Shown here in pieces: positions 28,326 through 34,458 of a stretch of 34,458 nt of DNA; position 1 is the stretch's first letter, and each line of letters begins with the position of its first letter. The notes under the pieces are model-generated. The model worked only from the letters and a program-made list of their open reading frames with translations. It was not told the origin of the DNA and did no database searches. Origin of the DNA: Paenibacillus sp. ACRRX. GTDB taxonomy: Bacteria; Bacillota; Bacilli; Paenibacillales; Paenibacillaceae. The stretch is from contig NZ_JAKRNK010000017.1 of the NCBI RefSeq assembly GCF_022346885.1, positions 1 to 34,458 on the forward strand, in the 5' to 3' direction. A program made the translations under genes and the position numbers.

Positions 28326-30586
28326 AGAACTTCCCTCCCACTGCGTGCTGTCACAAACTCAAAGCGATCTCCCAGCTTTTGCTTAAAATAATCGCGATTA
28401 TACAGCATGCTTGGATGGTCAGGCAAATAACTTAGGGCAATCTCATTATGATAACATGCCTTCTCCGTTTGACCGATTTGGTCATAACTAACGCACAATT
28501 TTAAATGCGGAACCCATGTCCAGGTAGATTCTTGAGTCATCGTTAATTGATCTGAAGGAATAACGAGCTGAGTTGCCTGCTCGAACCAGTAAATGGCTTG
28601 ATGAAGACGCTGATCATTCAGCAAGATTTCACCGATCTGACAGCATATATCGGAGTGCGGTTTGTCAAATTCGAAGGATCGGAACAAAGTAGTAAGTCGC
28701 TTGCTTTCATTGTTCAACTTATCATGACAAGTCTCCATCTTCAGACAAGCTTGAATGCAATCCTCCACCCACCCCTGTTTTGTTTGCAAAAATTTCTCAT
28801 AGAACTCCAATGCATCCTCATATCGAGCATGATCCTTTAATTCATTAGCGTAATAATACAAATCACGTGGTGTAAATTGTTCGCCCGCTGCCAAACGATT
28901 TTCATAGATACGCAGGTTGCGATCTGTGTATTGCTTATCTTTTTTATGATATACGGCGATATCACTATGTTGAATTTGTCCGCCAACTGCTAAATATTCA
29001 TGGACGGGACCATGCCATATAAAATTAGCATCCCGTCGCACAAGCCGATTGCGTCGGATAGAGAATAAAGGTTCACCTGCCTCGTTTGTGTTCAGAACAT
29101 AGGCCATCGTGACACTTTTGATATCACGCGACAAGGTTTGCTTTAATTCCTTAAACGCAGCATGATCTTTCTGCTGAATCACATCGTCTGCATCCAACCA
29201 TAAAATATACTCTTGAGTCGCTTTACTAAATGCATAGTTCCTTGCAGCTCCAAAGTCGTCAATCCATTCAAAGTCATATACTTTGGCCTTATTTTGCGTT
29301 GCAATTTGCTTCGTATTATCGGTTGATCCGGTATCTACAATAATTATCTCATCCACAAGTCCAATCACACTATCCAGACAGCGCTGCAAGCTTTCTTCTT
29401 CGTTCCTTACAATCATACACAAGCTGATCTTAATGGAAGCAGCTTGTTCTTTTTCCTGTTGAAGCAGACGCGAAAGGGCCTCCCTCGCTTTCTCATGCTG
29501 GCTATAACCTGCAAGACTTTGCTGATAGGCATGAACAGCTTCCTTAGGCCGACCCAGCTTCTCGTAGCATAATCCGATATGATACCAGGCATGAAAGCTG
29601 CCTACCCCACGCATCGTTAGATGCTGTAAGTTCTCTTCACCGATCGTGAGACATTGATGAAATGCCTCTAGTGCGAGCTCATGCTTTTGTTTGTGGAACA
29701 GGATAATACCTTTGTACAAATAAAGATCAACGTAGTCGGGATACAGTTGAATAGCCCTTTCGATGGATGGCCAGCCACCCTCATAACTTCCGTTAGCCAG
29801 AAGTGCATCATATTTTAACTTGTAACATAATGAAGGAGGCAACTTTCCCCGTTCAATAAATCCCTTTATGCCGACGTTCACTTGCGCATAAGCTTGCTCA
29901 TACTGTCCAAGACGGTAATATTCACTTGCCAGATGATAATCAATCCATGGGTTGTACCCTTCATTCAGCTTTTCCTGCTCAAGTAACTTCATATTACGCT
30001 CAGACTTCTCACGATTCTTTACATGAACGTCCATATAGCCATAGTGGTGAATCTTAACAGGCAGTATATACACATTAATATTTGTCCCTAACACTTCTTG
30101 AACGTTTAATTGCTCATGAATGGCACCCTTGAATTGAAAACCTCTATGATTACGGAATAGCCGGTGATGACGTACCAAGTAAGCAAGATCCTTATTAGCC
30201 GGTTCACTGCCGATGTAGTTAATTAGTTCAATGACGGCAATGTCGGAGTCTTGCACCGCAAGTATGTCTCGTAAAGAAGAAGCCGTATCCTGATCGAGCT
30301 GCTCATCCGCATCCATCCATAAGATCCAATCTCCTGTTGCGTGCTGCAGACTGTAATTGCGCGCTTCAGCAAAGTCGTTCCTCCACCTCAGTTCGTATAC
30401 ATGCGCCCCGTATGATTGACATATAGCGACAGTGTCATCCGTCGATCCAGTATCCACAATGATGATTTCGTCGACAACATCTTTTACACTGTGCAGACAT
30501 GCTCCAATGAGTGCTGCTTCATCTTTGACAATCATACATAAAGACAATCGAGTTTCTACCGGATTGCTTGCGTTTCCCTGATACAT
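28322..30586 (-). CDS. Double GT2 glycosyltransferase with TPR repeats
   Basis: A protein of about 754 residues with two complete SunS-like GT2 domains, each followed by helical TPR-type repeats. Counting from the ATG at 30595, domain 1 has LSLCMIVKDE, DTGSTD at 48-53 and MDADE at 94-98. Repeats follow at about 210-385 (EYYRLGQYEQA, GLCYEKLGRPKEA). Domain 2 begins near 389 with DTGSTD at 421-426 and LDADD at 467-471, followed by further repeats to the end. I prefer the ATG at 30586: an AGGA site lies 8 nt before it, while the ATG at 30595 directly abuts that site. In SunS-type enzymes this fold glycosylates peptides directly, so this gene is a good candidate for protein O-glycosylation of the Thr-rich rods. 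It is the middle gene of a three-gene operon. Confidence 0.85.
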   Translation of the reverse strand: MYQGNASNPVETRLSLCMIVKDEAALIGACLHSVKDVVDEIIIVDTGSTDDTVAICQSYGAHVYELRWRNDFAEARNYSLQHATGDWILWMDADEQLDQDTASSLRDILAVQDSDIAVIELINYIGSEPANKDLAYLVRHHRLFRNHRGFQFKGAIHEQLNVQEVLGTNINVYILPVKIHHYGYMDVHVKNREKSERNMKLLEQEKLNEGYNPWIDYHLASEYYRLGQYEQAYAQVNVGIKGFIERGKLPPSLCYKLKYDALLANGSYEGGWPSIERAIQLYPDYVDLYLYKGIILFHKQKHELALEAFHQCLTIGEENLQHLTMRGVGSFHAWYHIGLCYEKLGRPKEAVHAYQQSLAGYSQHEKAREALSRLLQQEKEQAASIKISLCMIVRNEEESLQRCLDSVIGLVDEIIIVDTGSTDNTKQIATQNKAKVYDFEWIDDFGAARNYAFSKATQEYILWLDADDVIQQKDHAAFKELKQTLSRDIKSVTMAYVLNTNEAGEPLFSIRRNRLVRRDANFIWHGPVHEYLAVGGQIQHSDIAVYHKKDKQYTDRNLRIYENRLAAGEQFTPRDLYYYANELKDHARYEDALEFYEKFLQTKQGWVEDCIQACLKMETCHDKLNNESKRLTTLFRSFEFDKPHSDICCQIGEILLNDQRLHQAIYWFEQATQLVIPSDQLTMTQESTWTWVPHLKLCVSYDQIGQTEKACYHNEIALSYLPDHPSMLYNRDYFKQKLGDRFEFVTARSGREVL

Positions 30587-30661
30587 CCCGGTCATCCTTT
30601 CCGTGAAAAAGACATATATAACTCGCCATACCCTCTGATATGTAGCATATAAAGAACCTTG

Positions 30662-31357
30662 TTATGACATATAGTGTTGAACAAAAATTTTTCGATATTG
30701 CTCATAAGTCACCTGATCAAAATCGTCTCCATTATAATGAATGCACCACGGGCTTTGTAGGACGGGAACACCCACTACATAACCTGCACGTTGTATTTCC
30801 ATTGAGTGGGAGGAGTCGTAAAAATGAAAGCCGTTGAACAAGTCTGCTCTCCAGGGAATATCCACCTTAGTTGCCATAAATAATCCGTCAATTCCCTGGA
30901 CGGGAATATAATCAGTCGATTCGTGCCAACCATGGTCAAAACGCAGGAGTTGGTACGTATCCTGTCGATGCTCGATAACTTGACCAGCAAGCTTAGTTCC
31001 TTCCCACCAAATTCCATTGGCAGGCATATCTACACATCCGGCAAGCCCCACCATTCCTAGTTCTGGATGATGATGAAATAATTGTATCAAATCAACCAAC
31101 ATTCCTCTGTGTATTAGAAAAGTATCTTGATGGATATATATTTTGAAAGCTGCATCCATGTGAACGGCATAGTTATATCCACTGGCCATGCTGTCTGCGT
31201 TACGGATCTCATAAATTTCTACCGAATGGCCAGGCGGTACAATCAAATTGGCAACCTGCCTTTTTGTTTGCTCGTATAATGTATCGTTATTAACACATAT
31301 CACAAACAAGATCCGCTGTAGTCCCATAATGTTCTCGATCCTTTCCGCTGCTGTCAT
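30662..31357 (-). CDS. StrF-like glycosyltransferase-family protein
   Basis: A 231-residue protein of the Glyco_tranf_2_5 (StrF domain) group. Recognised features are ILFVICVNND at the first strand, SMASGYNYAVHMDAAFKIYIHQD with an HQD in the place of the DxD, GMVGLAGCVDMP, and the C-terminal pair GIDGLFMATKVDIPW and LFNGFHFYDSSHSMEI, ending in CIHYNG. Members are usually encoded within glycan clusters and are presumed sugar transferases. The ATG at 31357 has no clear ribosome binding site. An internal ATG at 31327, preceded by AAGGATCGAG, gives MGLQRILF and may be the real start. It lies about 75 nt before the double glycosyltransferase, probably the first gene of that operon. Confidence 0.75.
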   Translation of the reverse strand: MTAAERIENIMGLQRILFVICVNNDTLYEQTKRQVANLIVPPGHSVEIYEIRNADSMASGYNYAVHMDAAFKIYIHQDTFLIHRGMLVDLIQLFHHHPELGMVGLAGCVDMPANGIWWEGTKLAGQVIEHRQDTYQLLRFDHGWHESTDYIPVQGIDGLFMATKVDIPWRADLFNGFHFYDSSHSMEIQRAGYVVGVPVLQSPWCIHYNGDDFDQVTYEQYRKIFVQHYMS

Positions 31358-31621
31358 CGATGACTAGTATAAATGAGCAGAATGGAGCTGACCGATATAC
31401 TGTCATATCTCTGTATCCTTCTTGGCTACGTGCCCCACACTTCTCATCTAGACATCTAATCCAAAAACCAGAAAAATGCACAAGGTATAAAATATATATG
31501 CTTCTAAAAATTACTTCATACGTTGGAAATTACGCATCCAGGTATATACTGCACTGGACACCTCACTTCCAATGGTGATTTGAATACTGAACTGTTTTGA
31601 TACCAGTTACATGTTCAGTTG
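31358..31621. other. Intergenic DNA without visible features
   Basis: This spans the gap between two minus-strand glycosyltransferase units. I see no gene and no convincing promoter, although the operon starting near 31357 must have one here. A 72-codon plus-strand frame shows no ribosome binding site or recognisable content. Confidence 0.4.
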
Positions 31622-31672
31622 CATAACAAAAACATCCCTTCCAACATAATGGATAGAGATGTTTTTGTTATG
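31622..31672. terminator. Hairpin terminator after the single GT2/TPR gene
   Basis: Perfect 15-bp arms CATAACAAAAACATC / GATGTTTTTGTTATG, with an inner TCC/GGA pair, lie 13 nt beyond the stop of the gene at 31685-32806. The T5 run is inside the arm. Confidence 0.65.
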
Positions 31673-31684
31673 TATACAAGTAGC

Positions 31685-32806
31685 TCAGCTATTTAGGCTG
31701 CCACTTATCTGCCCTATAGCTTCCAGTGCCGGCTTATAATTCGGGAAGATCTGAATTGCAGCTTCATAGGCTTGAATAGCATGTTCCATATTTCCCAACT
31801 TCTCATGACACAAACCGATATAATAACTTGCATGAAAGCTGCCTACACCCTTAAGCGTCAGGTGCTTAATATTATTCTCACCCAAAATTATACATTGTTG
31901 AAACACTTCAATCGCTTGTGAATACCATTCCTTCAGGTAATAAATAACACCCTTATAGAAGTACAAATCCACATAGTCAGGGTACATCAGAATGGCTCTA
32001 TCTATCCCTTGCCAAGCCCCCTCTACACTTCCTAACGTGATAAGAATCGAATATTTTAACTTGTACAGCAGAGACGGAGGAGCCTTCCGTTCTTGAAGAA
32101 AATGTACAATGCCTAAGTTCACATATTCAAACGCTTTTTGATACTGTTTGAGTCGATAGTATTCCGTCGCAATATGATACTTGATCCACGGATGATGGTC
32201 TTCTTTATGTAGTTCTTGTTCGAGGAGACGGATATTACGTTCAGATTTCTTTTTATTAATGATGTATTCATTCATGTATCCATAATGATAAATCTTGATC
32301 GGCAGCGTTTGTTGTTGAGAGGGATCATATTCGGGTAATACTTCTTCCAAATTTAATATTTCATGTATAGATTTTGTAAATTTAAATCCGATATGATTGC
32401 GGAACATACGCGAATGTGTAATATGAAAAGCATCATTCGCATCTGGTTCGTTCCCTATAAAATTAATTAAATGAATCCACAGAATAGCTTCTGAAGCAGT
32501 GTTTACTTGTTGTTTTAATTGTAAAGCATCATTAGGATCTAATTCCTCATCCGCATCCATCCATAAGATCCAATCTCCTGTTGCATATTGAAGACCATAG
32601 TTGCGGGCATCGGCAAAGTGCTCATTCCATGTATACTCCACAATCTGCGCATCGAATGATCGGCAGATGTCAGCTGTGTTATCAGTAGACCCCGTGTCAA
32701 CAATAATAATCTCATCAACTACATGTTTAACGCTATTCAAACAGCGAGCAATACAATCTTCTTCATTTTTAACAATCATACATAAGGATATTTTCGGATA
32801 CTCCAC
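31685..32806 (-). CDS. GT2 glycosyltransferase with TPR repeats (SunS-like)
   Basis: A protein of about 373 residues with one GT2 domain (ISLCMIVKNEE, DTGSTD at 37-42, WMDADEELD around 82-90) and C-terminal TPR-type helices (EYYRLKQYQKAFEY, GLCHEKLGNMEHAIQAYEAA). It closely parallels the first half of the double glycosyltransferase gene, including the middle signatures FRNHIGFKF, IKIYHYGYM and KKKSERNIRLLEQE. The two probably arose by duplication. The frame is open up to 32923, but I chose the GTG at 32806. It follows GGAGG by 7 nt and gives the usual short N-terminus; the extra 39 residues do not resemble a GT2. It is transcribed alone, and its start faces a decayed regulator and two small palindromes. 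Confidence 0.82.
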   Translation of the reverse strand: MEYPKISLCMIVKNEEDCIARCLNSVKHVVDEIIIVDTGSTDNTADICRSFDAQIVEYTWNEHFADARNYGLQYATGDWILWMDADEELDPNDALQLKQQVNTASEAILWIHLINFIGNEPDANDAFHITHSRMFRNHIGFKFTKSIHEILNLEEVLPEYDPSQQQTLPIKIYHYGYMNEYIINKKKSERNIRLLEQELHKEDHHPWIKYHIATEYYRLKQYQKAFEYVNLGIVHFLQERKAPPSLLYKLKYSILITLGSVEGAWQGIDRAILMYPDYVDLYFYKGVIYYLKEWYSQAIEVFQQCIILGENNIKHLTLKGVGSFHASYYIGLCHEKLGNMEHAIQAYEAAIQIFPNYKPALEAIGQISGSLNS

Positions 32807-32887
32807 TACTATTCCTCCTGCCCCATCCAAATGAAATAAAAGCTCTACTAGTGACGATATGCGCGCTGCTGTTACAACAGAACTTAT

Positions 32888-32943
32888 CGCGTATACGCAA
32901 ACACATGTCAAATAGACTGCCAAAATTATACGGCAGCCTATTT
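32888..32943. repeat. Palindromes upstream of the single GT2/TPR gene
   Basis: GCGTATACGC (32888-32897) is a perfect 10-bp palindrome. AAATAG-a-CTGCC and GGCAG-c-CTATTT (32910-32943) form an 11-bp stem with one mismatch and a 10-nt loop. They lie between the GT2 start and the decayed HTH gene and may be operator sites or a relic terminator. Confidence 0.35.
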
Positions 32944-32949
32944 AATGGA

Positions 32950-33132
32950 GAGGTGAGACTTTTGTTGTGTGGAGTTGGTCTTACTAAAATTGATCTATGT
33001 GAACAAGTCAACATCACGAAGTTGGAACGAGTGGAATGAAGAGCAGGGTTGAGCAACTACATTAGCATATGTCGTAATATAATAGGACTTGATCATTCGT
33101 CATACTTTGATGTATGCACTGCTTATACATGA
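32950..33132 (+). pseudogene. Decayed XRE-type helix-turn-helix regulator
   Basis: The plus-strand frame reads GVGLTKIDLCEQVNITKLERVE, then a TGA at 33037-33039, then RAGLSNYISICRNIIGLDHSSYF to a second TGA. The pattern GLTxxxLxEQVNITxxxxxxE...LxYIxxICxxIGL is that of Cro/CI-type repressors. The internal stop falls where relatives continue RIExG. GGAGAGGTGAG lies near the possible start. It is short and probably inactive; the identification rests on pattern alone. Confidence 0.4.
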
Positions 33133-33145
33133 AGCGCTTAGATTA

Positions 33146-33460
33146 TTAAGGTGTAATTGGTAAACTACTTAAAATATTTTCCAATTTGAACTGGAGCAAG
33201 ATTTGTGTCTTGATGACATCTTGAAGTGTTCTTTGTACACTGTTGTCGATAGCAAGCAAGTTAGAGATCGTAGCTGCTGGAGACAATGTTACGCCCCCAG
33301 GCAATGTACCCAACACATACTGAATTTTCTCTGCCTCAGCATTCACAATGTGAGCAAGAGCCAATTCTTCAAGAGCAATAGATGCGAGCAATAGGTTAAC
33401 CGAATTACCAACTGTAATGGAAATCGTTGGGGTAATATTAGGGATATTCGCTTGAGACAT
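33146..33460 (-). CDS. Stand-alone head domain of the collagen-like family
   Basis: A 104-residue protein consisting only of the head found at the N-terminus of the three collagen-like proteins: [41 protein letters not shown], then the amphipathic segment ending KLENIL. It stops (LPITP, stop) exactly where the paralogs enter Gly-X-Y repeats, and no collagen-like sequence follows in any frame. AGGTGA precedes the ATG. It lies downstream of the partial collagen-like gene on the same strand. It could be a truncated relic or a working subunit that caps, anchors or regulates assembly through head-head contacts. The intact start, ribosome binding site and conservation favour a real gene. Confidence 0.75.
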   Translation of the reverse strand: MSQANIPNITPTISITVGNSVNLLLASIALEELALAHIVNAEAEKIQYVLGTLPGGVTLSPAATISNLLAIDNSVQRTLQDVIKTQILLQFKLENILSSLPITP

Positions 33461-33761
33461 ACTCAGATCACCTCATAATTTTTTTAAGTTTGGGCGCTCC
33501 ACATACCGTAAAACCATAACTGAGGCACTTAAATCATAGGCCAAACCATTTGTGAAGCTAATTCTCTGCTATAGTAGTCGCTCTTGCCTCTCCTATCGAC
33601 TCGCTCCCTCTATGTCTATGCACCATAACCTATCCAACTGAACCAATTCGAATATTTTTAATTCATCACTCTCAGTATCCAGCCGCAGTTACTTTAGTTT
33701 AGTGATTCGCGACCAGACACGGGAGAATAGATACAACTTTTTCAGATGTTCTCAAATCCAT
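33461..33761. other. Intergenic DNA without visible features
   Basis: Gap between the partial collagen-like gene and the stand-alone head gene. Apart from the latter's ribosome binding site I see no gene, clear promoter or hairpin terminator. Confidence 0.4.
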
Positions 33762-34458
33762 TTACGCCAATCGAATAATCGTTAATGACGCACCAGGAAA
33801 GCCATCGGACGCTGTCGTGGTATCAGAAGCACGATCATTATACATCTGGAGTACACTTGCGACGACACCTGTCGTCAGAATAAAACTCCCCGATAATTGT
33901 TCTTCTACTCCCGTGGCACCGCCATTACCGACATGACTGCCAAACAAAGGAATACCGTCTAAGCGAAGAGCGTAGCCAATTCCCTCAGATGGAACTTGGA
34001 AGCCTTCCAAATAACTTAGAATAAGATAGGTGTTATTGGGGGCAAGAATAATATCTGTGGAGCCCGGAGTATGCGAAATGTCCGTACCGTTAATCGCAAG
34101 GTTTACCTCAAATATATAAGCATTCCCAGGATCCACCGTTTGTTGAACGAAACTTGCCACTTTTGCATTGTTAACTGACGTCCCAGAACCTGTAGCGCCT
34201 GTGGCACCTGTCGCTCCTGTGGCTCCCGCTCCGCCTGTGGCACCTGTCGCTCCCGTTGCTCCCGTTCCGCCTGTGGCGCCTGTCGCTCCCGTTGCTCCCG
34301 TTCCGCCTGTGGCACCTGTCGCTCCCGTTGCTCCCGTTCCGCCTGTGGCACCTGTCGCTCCTGTTGCTCCCGCTCCGCCTGTGGCACCTGTCGCTCCTGT
34401 TGCTCCCGCTCCGCCTGTGGCACCTGTCGCTCCTGTTGCTCCCGCTCCGCCTGTGGCA
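33762..34458 (-). CDS. Collagen-like protein, C-terminal part (N-terminus beyond the window)
   Basis: The frame runs in from the right edge without interruption. About 88 residues of Gly-X-Y repeats (GGA GAT GAT GAT pattern) are followed by [14 protein letters not shown] and a C-terminal beta-rich domain with [24 protein letters not shown] and a closing SLTIIRLA. An internal GTG at 34160 is not a likely start, because the collagen repeats continue upstream of it in frame. The C-terminal domain aligns with those of the 21-26 kb operon, so this is a fifth family member. Unlike those rods, the visible part is nearly perfectly periodic at DNA level and has no Cys pair. The head domain should lie to the right of the window. 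Confidence 0.88.
   Translation of the reverse strand, partial: ATGGAGATGATGATGGAGATGATGATGGAGATGATGATGGTGATGATGATGGTGATGATGATGGTGATGATGATGGAGATGATGATGATGSGTSVNNAKVASFVQQTVDPGNAYIFEVNLAINGTDISHTPGSTDIILAPNNTYLILSYLEGFQVPSEGIGYALRLDGIPLFGSHVGNGGATGVEEQLSGSFILTTGVVASVLQMYNDRASDTTTASDGFPGASLTIIRLA
34197..34458 (-). repeat. 36-bp tandem repeat array encoding the collagen-like rod
   Basis: Seven complete 36-bp units plus a partial one (boundaries near 34197, 34233, 34269, 34305, 34341, 34377, 34413 and 34449) continue past the edge. Each encodes four Gly-X-Y triplets, G(G/T)A-type then GAT three times. The three rightmost complete units appear identical; the others differ by a few bases. Confidence 0.9.

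Noticed and set aside
32807..32923. N-terminal 39-residue extension of the GT2/TPR protein from an ATG at 32923
   Set aside because: The extension is unlike GT2 N-termini, and GGAGG is placed 7 nt before the GTG at 32806, giving a standard start.
34103..34423. 106-codon minus-strand frame of Glu-Arg-Gln repeats
   Set aside because: It is an alternative frame of the 36-bp collagen-coding repeats; the Gly-X-Y frame continues into the C-terminal domain and is the real one.
34197..34458. CRISPR array, considered because of the 36-bp repeat period
   Set aside because: Units are directly contiguous without unique spacers and encode in-frame Gly-X-Y triplets of a collagen-like protein.

Overview
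The window looks like Paenibacillus chromosome. It carries one very large non-ribosomal peptide synthetase (NRPS), a small decayed region, and a locus for collagen-like surface proteins with their own glycosyltransferases. I base the genus on the NRPS code and on the Bacillales-style ribosome binding sites and spore-type promoters. The species cannot be fixed from this stretch.

Positions 1-17889 (minus strand) are a single open frame of 5,963 codons that runs off the left edge. It has five modules: Cs-A-T-E / C-A-T / C-A-T / C-A-T-E / C-A(partial). Specificity residues read directly from the A domains predict D-Orn, Val, Thr, D-Orn, Ser, and the first condensation domain resembles the fatty-acylating starter C domain of surfactin synthetase. 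An acyl-D-Orn-Val-Thr-D-Orn-Ser start matches what I recall of the paenibacterin / paenialvin lipopeptides, so this is probably pbtA. The remaining synthetases and exporters would lie left of the window. Upstream is a promoter with tandem palindromes and a leader of about 420 nt.

Positions 18540-19730 are a gene graveyard: a broken unidentified ORF and an alpha/beta-hydrolase pseudogene. They are followed by an intact short-chain dehydrogenase (19815-20675, minus) whose start is preceded by a perfect 35-bp palindrome, probably a repressor operator.

Positions 21144-25962 (minus) hold four genes in a row. Three encode a conserved 100-residue head, a Gly-X-Y collagen-like rod and a beta-rich C-terminal domain of BclA type. 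The fourth has two C-terminal-type domains and no rod. A sigma-K-like promoter precedes them and a strong terminator follows. A divergent methyltransferase (26285-26953, plus) and four minus-strand glycosyltransferase genes (27081-32806) follow. Beyond these are a decayed HTH regulator, a gene for the head domain alone (33146-33460), and the 3' part of another collagen-like gene with a 36-bp tandem repeat that runs off the right edge. I read 21144-34458 as one functional region making glycosylated collagen-like filaments, probably on the spore surface. The Thr-rich rods would be the glycosylation substrate, and the GT2/TPR enzymes plus the methyltransferase would build the glycan.
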